A DNA stretch of 64,000 bases from Nelumbo lutea (taxonomy: Eukaryota; Streptophyta; Magnoliopsida; Proteales; Nelumbonaceae), in contig JAKGHH010000002.1 in assembly GCA_022828595.1 (NCBI GenBank), positions 62,716,383-62,780,382 on the forward strand. The letters run 5' to 3'. Shown here one piece after another: positions 1 through 12,800 of this stretch. The translations under genes and the position numbers were made by a program. Positions within the stretch are counted from its first letter, which is position 1. Every line of letters starts with the position of its first letter. A model generated the notes under the pieces. The model was not told the DNA's origin, searched no databases, and worked only from the letters and a program-made list of their open reading frames with translations.

Positions 1-167
1 TCATTTTTTAAATGTCTCTCGTGGCTTGGCCCAAGACTTGGGCCTAAATGTGATATTTGATATCTAAATATGATTTGAATCTAATAGACGGTATTCAATT
101 TCAATTTTGATGGTTTGGCTGTGTTGTTAAGTCAAACTGTCAAACCATTTGTTACCAAGGTGAAACT

Positions 168-661
168 AGAGCTATAAATCGGGCCATGCTGCATGCGGCT
201 TGGTAGGACGTCACATGGGCCGTGTCGGGCACGAAACAATGGGATGGGTTGTGACGATCTTGGGCACAACACGCCACAACCGAGACTGCCAGTGGCATGG
301 CCCAACATGACCCATATATATTTATATATTATATATATTACATAATAATATATAATTTTATTTTATTTTCAATTTTATTATTACATACATAAACAATTGT
401 ATGCATCAAAATTCATATAAAATAAAATTGTAAGATTTTTTTAATATTTTATCTATTTTATTAAGTTATTTAAAAAATTTCATTAAATTTTCTTTGTTTT
501 TTAAATATGCGTCTCACAGTTTGGCCCAGCATGGCCCACGGACCAACCTCACCCATGGCACAACACGGCCCGGGCCCGTGCCATGGGCCGTTCCATGCCG
601 GACCTCTAAAGTTTCCCAGTAGCAAGCCCGGCCCGCCAAAAGCACGGGTCGCCACACCTCT
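168..661. mobile_element. MITE-like non-autonomous DNA transposon upstream of the host gene
   Basis: The block is bounded by short inverted ends (CTAGAG on the left, CTCTAG on the right). It has GC-rich outer arms full of GGGCC and CATGGGCC motifs and an AT-rich core at about 310-480. No protein is encoded. This layout resembles the hAT-type MITEs common in plant genomes. I could not find a clean 8-bp target duplication, so the class is inferred. It ends about 180 bp before the deacetylase start codon, so it probably sits in the promoter or 5' leader. Positions 1-167 to its left show nothing I recognise. Confidence 0.5.
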
Positions 662-841
662 AGCTAAATCATGAACCGCCAGTTACTTGGTCTTAGTGAA
701 ACCCGGTTCATGACCGTTGGGGCGAAAAGCCTTGGCTCGGTTATGTTAAATCTTCATGTCATACAATTTTCTGTTTCTGCCGTTGGGAATCCCGGCAAGG
801 GCGAGATATCCCCAGGTCGTCGTCGTTTTTCACCGGCTAAA
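662..841 (+). other. Presumed 5' leader with in-frame upstream ATGs
   Basis: This stretch separates the MITE-like element from the start codon at 842. ATG triplets at 671, 710 and 743 are in the same frame as the deacetylase start, and no stop intervenes. A 57-residue N-terminal extension is therefore open if transcription begins far enough upstream. I chose 842 because the family starts with a very short peptide before the conserved YFYDG motif, and because the 842 ATG has A at -3. I see no convincing TATA box and cannot place the transcription start. Confidence 0.45.
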
Positions 842-878
842 ATGCCCTCGAGGGACAGGATAGCCTACTTCTACGATG
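842..878 (+). CDS. HDA9-like: Histone deacetylase exon 1
   Basis: Encodes the first 12 codons plus one base of codon 13, ending at the YFYD motif. The donor GTAAAT follows at 879. The next exon completes the Gly codon (G|GT). The exon is short, as expected for a family whose N-terminus precedes the deacetylase fold by only a few residues. Confidence 0.85.
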
Positions 879-3800
879 GTAAATTTTCCTCCTCTCCATT
901 TAGTTATCAGTCCACGCGTCATTAGTAGTCTTGAATTCTAGTTTTGTGAACGTGAACTCGTCTGCAATTCCATTCGGCTACTTAACAAGAAAACCCTAGA
1001 ATTCCTGCTTCACGTTTTTTAGTCTCCCATGGGTTCTCTTTAGTGGTGATTCTTTAAATAAAAATAGTATATTCTTTACTCCCTTTCAAACTCATCGGAG
1101 TTGATAGTTATGAGTATGCTGAATGACGTGCTGTAACAATGAGTTCTCAGGTAAAGATGTAAAAGCAGTAAAACAGAACATACCAGATCAACCCCACACT
1201 ATCAGGTTTCCGCCCTCGACTCTATCTTTCTTGTTCTGAGGAGGGGCGGTCGTGGTTTTGATGGCTAGTTAAATATTGAGGAAATAAATAGAAAATATCC
1301 AAGCACATGAAGACGCAAAGGTTTATGTGGTTTGGCACTTTGGCTTTAGCAAGATGCCTTGTGCCCTTGTCCACGGGGAAGACAATCAAAATAATCTATT
1401 AATTGTGGCAGGCTTAGAACCCAGATACATAAGAGGCATCCTTTTCCCAAAAACAACACATTATTATTCTTTGATCATAGTGATAGTATCACTTTATTAC
1501 ATTCAGATGACTACAACCACAGATTGGAGAAGGTAGAATCAAATTACCAAAAAGAAGATTCCATTACTTCTTTTGGGTGGATGTCTTCCCAGTGTAAATG
1601 TTTTTGTGAAGGATCTTCCAGATTAAGAAAACCTTGAAGCTAAGAAAATCCAAGAGCTCCATTTCATGCTTGGAAGATTCCATGGTATTTGATGAATCAG
1701 CTTAAGAAAATTCATAGCAAAGCAAGAACACTCTACCATTTTGAATACTCTTAGTTTGTTTGAGCAAAATGTGCTGGAGCAATAGACCTCAAGAGGATGA
1801 GAGGGGAAAAACCTGAATCTGGAAAATTCAGAATTGTTAGTTAGTGGCAACTGGCAAGAGAATTATAAAGAAGGCAGACAAAGAAACTTCTAGCAATAGT
1901 TGGGGGGGGGGAGGAGATGGAACAGGGGAATGTGCCATCTACTTATTGCCTATGTTTGGGTTTGGTGCTTGAGAAATGAGAATGTGCCATCTACTTGTTG
2001 GTTTTCTTTCTGTGTAGAGGTTGTTTGTATGGTTAGAGGACAGTTGTTTGTGTATCCTGTTTGACAGTAAAATATAAAATTCGTTAGTAAAGAAGATATG
2101 AGACTAGGTTATAAAAAATCACCCGAGAGGGGTAAAGATCAATCAATGACAACCAATCTTCTGTTTGGCCCAACCAAAATCCCTTACACAATTGGCAATC
2201 CATAAGAACACCAATCATACCCATAAAAACAAAGTACAGAAATCCTTCAATCTTAGTTCAAAACCCCCTTTCCCCACATCCAAACAATAACTCCAGTTTA
2301 ATACTCACTTCCCAGCTATCTAGGATAGCATACATTTTTGGGATGTGGAGGGTTAGGGTGGACTGTTTGGATGCTTATATTGGCCCTCCTTTTCCTGATC
2401 TCTTATGTAGGGTTTTTGCATCTTTTTGCTTGGCCACAAAGTCCTTTCTTCTGCGTGGAGATTTACCTTTTTTATTAATATATTTAAATTTACTATAAAT
2501 TGATTATTCATTAAGTTTATGTGATTATATTCTGCTTCTAAACAAAAGTACAAGGTAAATATGTTTGGCGTTTTCAAATGTACATTAAGGATTGTCGGTT
2601 AAATATTATTTGCTCAGAATAAAGGCTCATAGGAAGCTTAATCATGTATTGTGATGCAGGTGATGTAGGCAATGTTTACTTTGGGCCAAACCATCCAATG
2701 AAGCCACATCGTCTTTGTATGGCACACCATCTTGTCCTGTCATATGAGCTCCACAAGAAGATGGAAATATATGTTAGTCTCTTAAGTGTTTTTTTTTTTA
2801 AATTTGTATATATGACATTCGTTATTACAGTTACAGTCAGTACTGGGATTTATTTATATTTTTTGTTCAACAATGCAGCGGCCTCACAAGGCTTACCCTG
2901 TTGAACTTGCTCAGTTCCATTCAGAAGATTATGTTGAATTCTTACACCGAATTACTCCTGATACTCAACATCTCTTCAGCAATGACTTGGCAAAATGTAT
3001 GGTTCAGTTTTGATGAAGTTCTCAATTTTCTCTCTGTATGTATTGATGTATGTATGTGTTGACAGGTGTATTATATGTATTGTACATAGGTTTAGTGCCC
3101 ATAGGGGTATTTTTGTAATTTTGTAGACCTCTTGTGTTGTACGACCAGTATAGTATAAATACAATGCTTCACTCGACTGAAGCAGTTTTTTTGAGGCCTT
3201 AACTTAGTAGCCTCCTCCTCTTCTTCTTCTTCTTCTTCTTCTTCCTTCTTCCTTTCTTCTTCTCCTTCTTCTCTTGCTCAACATGGTATCAGAGCAGGAC
3301 CGTCTGGGCCTGGAAAACAACCATCTGAGGTCTCTCTCCACTGCTGCGTAGGAGCTATAGTCCTAATGCTCGAAGACAAGGAAGAGGAAGCATTCTCTAG
3401 TGCTGCGGTTAATCTCCACTGCTGAGTAGGGTTCTGCTACAAGAAAGCTGACTGTTCAACTTCCAAGGGCAGAAAAGGGTTATGCTACAAGTTTTTTCTT
3501 CTTTCTTCATCCTTCAGCCTTAGGTGTTGGTAACTGGAGTTGCTCGGCTAAGAAGATTGTAGAAAACCATCCCAGATGTATGAAGGGGGGTTCTGATCTG
3601 AAGAGAAGTTTGAGTCCATGATTGTACTGCCTATTCACAGTTCGGGTGACCTAGGTACTTAACTGAATTTTTTCTATTTATGGTTCTCTTCTTGCATTCT
3701 TTCGATGGGCTGTTAATGTCCCAAAATCTGAGTAGGGACTGTCTCCCTTCCTCCGATTGTGTGTTGCTCTATTCAGCTCTCTAAGGGACTGTTGATGAAC

Positions 3801-6800
3801 TCTAAACCCTAAGTGACTGTTCGGTTGCCCTGGAAAGTGGATATCAGCCGATTAGGTGTGGTGAACCACCACTCGTATTGCTGTTCCTATTGAGTTTTTT
3901 TTTTTTTTCAGCTGAGAAGCTGCATTAAAGTTGTAAAACTGTAGGTCATTCAGACATGGTTACACTTCAAGTGCAGTTCGTATATTGTTTTGTGGACTCC
4001 TACATAGTGTAGGTCATACAACCTAGTACTGCAGCTGCGGAGTTTGTGCTTCGTTCTCTGTGAAACCGAAAATTAGCAAGTGCCTAGTTGTGGACTGTAG
4101 CAGCTCTATAAGGCAGTGTGCCTTTTGTTTTTGTGTACTTCTAAACCTAGAATCATGAATAGTGAAGATTCAGCTACATCTGGAATCTCCACAATGCTGA
4201 ATGGAATGAGTGGGAGCAGTGACCTATCATTCCCTATGGCTGTTGTTCCTCTTGATGGGTTAAACTACCTAGAGTGGTCAAGGGGGATCAAGCTATACAT
4301 AACTGCAAAAGGAAAAATAGGCTACATAAATGGAAGAATCAAAGAACCACCTTTTGGAAATGTAGAACATGATAGATGGGATCAGGAGAACAGTATGGTT
4401 ATGTCATGGCTTTTGATCTCCATGCAACCGCAAATAAGGAAGAACTTCATGTGGGTTGAAACTGCAAATGGGATATGGGAACAAGCAAAATCCACATATT
4501 CTGAACTTCGACACTATGCCAAGATTTATCAACTGCAAGCAGCTTCATCTACTTGTAAACAGGGGGGAGGAGTTTATCAGTTTATTACTCTGACATGACA
4601 TCGGAAGGAGTTGGATCATTACCAGAATATTGATTGGAGTGTGATGAAGATGCAAAATTATATAAGAAACTTGTCTCACAGCAAAGAGTGTTTGCTTTTT
4701 TACATGGTCTCAATCCTATCTATGAATCCATCAGAGTACAAATTCTAAGTTCTAAGGATCTTTCTTCAATTTAGTAGGTCTATGCTCTTATCCATTTTGA
4801 AGAGAGCAGAAGAGACGATGAACAACACTGAAGGGGATGCAATTGTGTTGGCGGCAAAGGGGGGTTCCTCTACTAGTGGTAGACCTTCTTCCAAGAGAGG
4901 GGATATCCAGAAGAAAGCAGAAGATAAGGAAAAATTGTGGTGTACTAATTGTCAGAAGCCTCGACACACCAAAGATATTTGTTGGGATCTCCATGGGAAA
5001 CCAAAGTGGGCTCAGGATTTACCTAAGAAGCAAGGCTCAGATGTAATTGGAAGACCCGGGAAACAAGATTCCAAGAAACACCACATGGCCAACATGGTTA
5101 CTCGGGAGAATCAGCCCTCCACTTCTGCTATGACTCAAACACCACATGGCCAACATAGCTACTCTGGATCTGACCCAAGGGAGGATATTGTAAATTCCTT
5201 CCGTGACCATTTGGAGCTTTATGGTAGAGCAATTCGCTAGATGGATGCTCCTCCCACCACCTCTTTTGCATCTACATCAGGTAATCCTGTCACAACAAAT
5301 GGCTCACTTCACCGGAGCTCCTGTGCCCGCACGCCACAACAAAATGGTGTGGCTGAACGGAAGAACCAACACCTTCTTGAAGTGGCACGGGGTTTACTAC
5401 TCCACATGAATGTTCCCAAACGATTTTGGCTTGAGGCCGTCATTTGTTCTACATATCTCATTAACCGAATGCCCTCTTGTTGGTTAGAGTACAAAGCCCC
5501 ACATCAGCTTCTCTTTCCTAAGGCCCCTCTTCTTTATATTCCTCCTAGTGTTTTGAGTTGTCGGTGCTTTGTCCAAAACCTATCTCCCACCCGGGGGAAA
5601 TTGGACTCTCGTGCTATCCCGTGCATATTTCTTGGCTACTCATTCTCTCAGAAAGGGTATCGTTGCTTTGATCCTGTTTCTCGAAAATTCTATGTCTCCA
5701 TGGATGTTACCTTCTTTGAGGATGAGTCTTTCTTTCCTGTTTCTCCTCAGTGGGAGTGTAGGCATGATGAGAAACTGGTTCATCTTCCTCCTCTTCCTAC
5801 TCCTCATTCTCCCCCTTCTCCTTCTGATCCTCCTCCACCTTTCCGTGTTTTTTCTCGTTGTCGTAAAGGCCAATCAGGTTCAAGTGCTGTGGAGAATTCA
5901 GAAGCCGTACCTCAAATGCCATCAAATTCCTTGGGGGAAGATCATACTCACTCAGGTAACTTGACTCCCAACCTCCCTGTTAGGTCGTGCACCACTAAGC
6001 ACCCCATTTCCAACTTTGTTTCCAATGAGAACATCTCACCTTCATTTCGTGCTTTTTTTACCTCCATTGACAGTATCACTATTCCCAAGAATGTGGCAGA
6101 AGCTCTCTCAGTACTAGAATGGACGAAGGCCATGAAAGAAGAAATTGATGCTCTTCATAAGAATGGCACGTGGGAACTTGTTGATCTCCCTAAGGGAAAT
6201 GATCCAGTTGGATGTAAATGGGTGTTCACTGTTAAGCATGGGGCTGATGGAACCGTGGAGAGGTATAAAGTTCGTTTAGTGGCAAAGGGTTTTACTCAAG
6301 TATATGGAGTTGATTATGCAAAAACCTTTGCCCCTGTTGCCAAAATGAAGTTTGTTAGAGTACTTTTTTCTCTTGCTGCCAATCTGAATTGGGATCTTCA
6401 TCAGCTCGACATCAAGAATGCCTTCTTGAATGGTGACCTTGAAGAGGAAGTTTATATGGTTTAACCCCCCGGTTTTTTGGCCCAAGGAAGTGAACAAAAG
6501 GTGTGCAAGTTGAAGAAGTTTTTATTTGGGCTGAAGCAATCACCAAGAGCTTGGTTTAGAAGATTTCATATTGCAATTCAGCAGAGGGGATACAAGCAAC
6601 GTCAGTCAGTTCACACACTGTTTGTAAAAAGAATAGAAGGTAAAATGGCTGCCCTAATAGTATATGTGGATGACATAATTGTTACTGGTGACTGGAAGGA
6701 TGAAATTCAAAGTTTGAAGAGCTTCTTTGCCACTCAGTTCGAAGTGAAAGATCTAGGACCCGCCAAATACTTTCTTGGAATTGAGGTTGCCCAATAAAAA

Positions 6801-9800
6801 AAGGGTATCTTCATCTCCCAAAGGAAATATGTCTTAGATTTGCTTAAGGACACTGGAAAGTTTGGGGTTAAATCAGCCGACTCTCCCATTGACTCCAACC
6901 ATAAGTTAAGTGACAGCCAAGGTGAACCTCTTAAGGATGTGAAGCAATTTCAGAGGCTTGTAGGGAGATTGTTGTACCTCTCTATGACTCGTCCAAACAT
7001 AGCATATGCTGTTGGTGTCCTCAACCAGTTCATGCATGCACCTAGATCCATTCATCTTGAAGCAGCAGAGAGAATACTACGGTATCTTAAGAAGTTCCCG
7101 GATTCCAGAAACATGGACATTTGAGAGTTGAATTTTACACAGATGCGGATTGGGCTGGATCTCAAAGTGACAGAAGGTTTACTAGTGGTTACTGCACCTT
7201 TGTAGGAGGGAACATTGTTACTTGGAGGAGTAAGAAGCAAACCGTGGTGGCTAGATCCAGTGCTGAAGTTGAGTACCGTGCAATGGCACACGGAGTAGCC
7301 GAAGGTATGTGGATAAAGAATCTATTGGGAGAGTTGGGTTTTCCAGTAGATAAACCCATGACTCTACTCTGTGACAACAAGGCAGCTATAAGTATTGCTG
7401 CCAATCCAGTACTACATGATAGAACAAAGCACATTGAAGTTGACAAGCACTTTATCAGAGAGAAAATCATTACAGGCGAAGTATGCATTCCATACATCAG
7501 CTCTAAAGACCAACTAGCTGACATCTTTACAAAAAGGCTAAACGATTCCAGACACCAAGGTCTCTGTGACAAGTTGAGCATGATTGATATCTATGCCCCA
7601 ACTTGAGGGGGAGTGTTGATAGGTGTATTATATGTACTGTACACAGGTTTAGTGCCTGCAAGGGTATTTTTGTAATTTTGTAGACCTCGTGTTGTATGGC
7701 CAGTATAGTATAAATACAATGCTTCACTCTACTGAAGCAATTTTTTTGAGGCCTTAACTCAATAGCCTCTTCTTCTTCTTCTTCTTCTTCTTCTTCTTCT
7801 TTCTTCCTTTCTTCTTCTCCTTCTCCTGCTCAACAGTATGCATGTATTTTAATAATCTCTGTGTGTGTAGAAATGTCAATAGACATTTCTCCATGTAGAG
7901 ATGGATATATATTGAATATATTTTGCTAAGATATTTAGAAAATCTAGAAAAAACAAGAATATTTTCTAGAACCATGGAATTAGTTAATAAACCTTTAAGG
8001 AATTATTAAAAAATATAATTGCACATTTATATTTCTCTACCTCTCTTTTTAGTTTTTTAGCCATCTCCTCTTCATTAATTATGTCAATTACTTGCCATTT
8101 TGACTATTGTATTTTTGTTACTATATGTGTTGATTAAATTTAGAACACTTTTGTGGTTTAATTCATTGTTCTTCTTCTTTTGAATTATAGTGACTTAGTA
8201 AGTGAATCATATGAAAATAGTAAGCCAATTATTCAATCACAAATTCTCTTTTGGTTCTTTTAGGAAATACTTTTAAAAATTATGATGATTTTTAATAAAA
8301 TATAAAAATAATAATTTTCTAAAAATTTAAATCTTAAATATATAGTCTATCAATGAAATTTGAAATATTTTTGACATATTGGCAAAATATTAGAGACAGT
8401 TGGGAAAAAAGATTTCTTGAAAATTTCATATCACCACTTAGAAAAATTGGATATGTTGGGGATATTGTGAACCATGGTGTGTTTGTATGCGTATATAGCA
8501 TAAATCATCGTCATTGTAATCATCTAAGCCTTGTCCCAACCATGGTTCGTAATATCAATATTGATGAACATTTCACCATGTAGAGTTGGAGAAATTTTGC
8601 TTAGATATTTGGAAAATCTAAAAAATTAGGAAAGTTTTCTAGAAGCATTAAATTAATTATGTCCAATTTGAAAATCAATTTAGTTATGTCCAATTTGAAA
8701 ACCAATTTTGACAAAAGTTGTACTGTGGGTTTGAGTATAGAAGAGAGGGAGATGACAGAGGGAGCAAAAATTTTTGGTTGTGTGGTTTCTTAATGGCCTA
8801 TGACTTGGGTTTATCCTTGGGGGATAATCCTAGAGGTAGCAGCTTCTGGAACCCAGTGGTTGACACATTCACAATTCACAAAGAAATTGGCATTATCTTT
8901 GGGTGAAAGGATCACATTGATTAAGTCCACATTAGCTAATTTGCTTGCTTACATGTCGGTGTTCAAAATTCTAGAAATCTTGTCAAATTTTGGGAACATG
9001 TTTGGCTAGGCAATTCACCATTAAAGGAACAATTCCCATCTCTCTTTGCCCTTTCCAATCATAGGGGAGAGCCCATTTCTTCTTTCTTGGTTCCTTCTAA
9101 GTCTAGGTTTGGGTTTGACTAGGACCTAAGCTTCAGAAGACGCCTCCGTGAGTCTAAAATAAGTAATGTATCGTCATTGTTCTAAAGTCTTGAAGGGGTT
9201 CTTGGATCCATTTAGAAGGGATAGGTGAATTTGGACTCTTTCTTCCTGTGGTTCCTTCATTTGTGTATCTTTCTTTAGGTCCTTTATACAGCTCGGTGAT
9301 AGTCTTGGAGTATCCTTTCCTGTCAAGGAGGTTTGGAGCAAGCCTATTCCACCTAGGATATGAGGTTTTTGCTGGGAAATGTTTTTGGAAAGAATTAAAC
9401 TTGTGATTTACTCCAAAGAAAAGACCTAATTGATGCTTATCCCCCCCATTGGTGTTCTCTCTGCAAGGCCGAGGGTGAGACTTGCTATCACTTTTAATCT
9501 CCTATCCCTTCACTTCTTCAATTTGGGAATGGTTTCTCTCTTTGTTCGGGTGTGGGTGGAACCCCCCACCAAATGTACAAAACTTGTTTGCTTCTACTTT
9601 TGTTAGCTGGTTGAAGAAGAGGGGAAGAATTCTTTGGAGGTGTACAAGGGCATTTGTACGCTGGACGAATTGGGAAGAAAGGAATCGGAGAACCTTTTCA
9701 AGGAATGAGAGGAATAGGGGTGCCTTAATTGAAATCAGTGCCATTGGAGTGGTACATTGGGTGAAGTTCTTGAAACTCTTTGAGGATTTTCCTGCTGATG

Positions 9801-12800
9801 ATTTGAATATTTGATGAGGAAGTAAATGGTTTGAAGTAGCTTGTTCTTCTCCCTTTAAGGCTGTTATTAGACCATCTTGGTCCCCGCCTCATGGTGATTT
9901 CATAAAGTTAATTTTGATGGCAGTAGTGAAGGGAATCTGAGTCCATCAGGTCTTGGAGGAGTGCTTAGGGATGATGAAGGATAATTATTGTTCTATTCTT
10001 TGGTCCAATTGGTGAGGGTGACTCATTGAGGGCTGAAATAATCACTGTTTTGGAAGGTGTTTAAAAAGCTAAGGAATTGCATATTGATAAATTGGTGATC
10101 AAAGGTGTTTCAAAGTAGGTTATAAATTGGTTGCAAAAGGATGCTGGTTGGTGGGGTTACATTTATGAGAGAAGGAGAATTGGAAGGCTGCTACAAGAAG
10201 TGGAGGTTATTCTATGATGGGTAAAAAGAGATTCTAACTCCTTTGCTGATTCTTTTGCTAAACAAGGGGTGGGAAGAAACTAACTGTTTTGGGCTTTGTT
10301 GTAATCATGTTTCTAATCAAGGGAGAGATAAAGAGAATTTATCTCTCTCTCTCTTCATCCTTGTACTTCCTTGCTTTTAATTTAATGAAATTATTTCGGT
10401 TATTGATAAAAAAAAAATTAAGTTAGTTAATAAACCTTCAAGAGATCATTAGAAGAAATATAATTGCATATTTAAGGTCAGAAAACCATAAAAAAGAACC
10501 GTATAAATCAAATAGGAAAAATTTAAGCGATTGTAATAGGTATGTTTCTCTGTCTCCCCTTTGGTCTTTAGCAATCTTCTTTATATATGTCAATTGCTTG
10601 CCATTTTAACTTGTCTTTATTGTTACCATATGTTTTTTGATTAGATTGAGAATACTTAGGGTTGTCCACAGGTTGGGTCTAGGTTGGATCCAAGTAGAAC
10701 TGGAACTGATCCAACAAGAAATACTAAAGACCTGGAACCAAACCAGACCTGATAGGGTCTGTAAGTTTTAGACCCAGAACTTAACTGATTGGTTCTCGGG
10801 ACAATCAGGTCTGACCCGATTGACCAGATTATAATAAACCTACTGAAAATATTATATATGTACACACTAATTTATTTAATATATATATATATATATATAT
10901 ATATTGGGTTGGATCTGAGTTAGTTCGGGACTGGGTGGAACCGGTTCCGAAGCAATAATAATCGGGACAATATATCAGGAACTGGAATCGACCCATCGGT
11001 TGTGGTTCCTGGAACCAGAATCAACCCAATTGGTTTGGGTCCGTCAGGTCAGACCCGACCCATTGACAGCTCTAAGAATATTCTTTTATAGTTATATGCA
11101 TTTTTCCTTTTCTTTTGAATTCTAGTGACTTAGTAAGCGAATCATATCAATGTAGTCAGCCAATTATCCAATCAGTAATTCCTTGCTGGTTCTTTTAGGA
11201 AAACATATTTAAAAAAAAATATGACAACTTTAATCAAATATTGAGAGGTTTTTAATAATGTTCTAAAATTTTGAAGTTTAAATATATGACCTATCAATGA
11301 AATCTGAAATATCACCGACACATTTTTGTATCACTACCTAGCAAATGGGGACTTACAGCCAAATATCATCGATATTGTGATGGGTGGGTAGCCAGCTGCT
11401 TGAATGTTGAATCGCTCCACCATTCCGTCCTGTTCAATCCATTGTTAAATTGCAGCCCCATAAATCATTTCTCACTACTATAATCCATGTCCTTTTTGAC
11501 CTGCCCTTATCTCTTCTAGCCCCTTCAAGTTGTAATAGATCAATTCTTGCTTATGCTGTAGTTGACCTTCTCTTCACATGCCCAAACTATCTTAGTCTAC
11601 TTTCCCTCATTTTATCACCTATTAGAGCTATTCTTTAGTTCTTTTGGATGAGTTCATTTTTAATTCTACCCTTTCTAGTTTTCCCACTAATCCATCTCAA
11701 CATTTGCATTTCTGCCACATTCATTTTTTTTGGACATGTAGTTTTGTTTTTTTGTTTTTATCAATAACTAATTCATTAACTCATCATTAAAGTTATTACA
11801 AAGAGGAAGACAAACACTCTTATCTTCCAAATACAACTTAAGCCTTTAAAAGAAAAGAAAAGGAAAGGAAGAAACAATAAAGTTACAATTTAGCCCAAAA
11901 CATTGAGTCCCTTTCTACCCCTTGTTTAGCTAATCCATCAGCTAAAGAATTAGCTGATCTTTTAACCCAATTCATCTTCACTTCCATCTCCCGCACCGGC
12001 CACTTAAATTTTCTCCTCTCATTGCTGTAATTCCATAAGCCACTGTTATCTTTATTCAACCACCCTATCACCACCTCTGAGTCCCCTTCAATTATAAGCT
12101 TTCTGAGATTCATCTCCTTTGCTTTCTGGATTCCTTCCATAACTGCAGAGATCTCAGCTCTAAGAGAGTCATCCACTCCAATTGGGCTGAGAACAAGGCA
12201 AAAATGACCCCATTCTCATCCCTAAAGACACCCCCAATCCCTGACTGTTTGGGATTCCCCCTACGACTCCCATCAAAGTTTAATTTTATGAATCCAACAG
12301 GTGGTGGGGCCCAGGGCACACTCATTACTGATCTGGCCTGTGTACAGTTTGCAATCTCACCTCACTTCCTCAACATGTCGTCCACTGTGTAATCTGTAAA
12401 TTGCTCTAAGGATTTCAGCCATTGGACAGCCCTAATATGGACTATAGCCCTCAGTTCTTCAACCCCTTTCTCCACTTCTGAGAAGATCCTGGAATTTCTT
12501 TCTTCCCATATTGACCAGCATGCTGCAGCCCTCAATCCCCTCCACATAGTCCTTCCCCTTTTCATACGCCACCTGAAAAAAGAAGGGGAGAAAGACACTG
12601 CATGTCTGATGGAGGGTCCTAGCTGCATCAAAAAAAGAAAAGGCCCACTCCCAAATAGACTTTGCAAATTGGCAAAATACCAGTAAATGGAAACTAGTCT
12701 CCCCCTCCGCTTTGCAAAGAACACGCCAATGAGGTGACAAGCAAGTATTGGGTCTCTTCTTTTGGAGCAAATCACCAGTGTTTATTCTTTATAGAAAGGC

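Larger units (their letters stand above)
3057..7835 (+). mobile_element. Copia-1, Ty1/copia LTR retrotransposon with internal deletion, intron 3
   Basis: Two direct LTRs (3057-3283 and 7614-7835) begin TGTTGA and end CAACA. The element is flanked by an exact 5-bp duplication, GTATG, at 3052-3056 and 7836-7840. A methionine-tRNA primer site follows the left LTR and a purine tract precedes the right one. Order is gag, partial integrase, reverse transcriptase, RNase H, as in Copia elements. The protease and the catalytic first half of integrase are deleted at about 5292-5301, and stops and frameshifts break gag and RT, so it cannot move by itself. By eye the LTRs differ at roughly a dozen sites over their first 165 bases, so insertion is not very recent. 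It is closely related to Copia-3. Confidence 0.95.
7866..11386 (+). repeat. Diverged tandem duplication; second unit split by LINE-1 and a MITE
   Basis: Unit A spans about 7866-8483. Unit B starts at about 8550, is interrupted at 8660-10416 by LINE-1, resumes at 10430 and is interrupted again at 10658-11073 by a MITE, ending near 11386. Shared landmarks are CATTTCxCCATGTAGAG (7881, 8569), TTAGTTAATAAACC (about 7980, 10423), TGACTTAGTAAG (about 8190, 11127) and a CTATCAATGAAAT block (about 8347, 11295). The DNA is AT-rich and encodes nothing I recognise. I infer an old intronic duplication or two copies of an unclassified repeat. Confidence 0.75.

Noticed and set aside
3205..3280. The (TTC)n tract as an independent microsatellite locus
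   Set aside because: It is part of the Copia-1 LTR and recurs in the 3' copy.
4788..5494. Open frames antisense to the Copia-1 coding sequence
   Set aside because: They are shadows of the gag and pol frames on the other strand.
7754..7975. A Lys-rich minus-strand frame near 7800
   Set aside because: It is produced by the (TTC)n tract of the Copia-1 3' LTR.
11450..11638. A 62-codon open frame in intron 3
   Set aside because: Low-complexity Leu/Ser composition, no family resemblance and no neighbouring signals.
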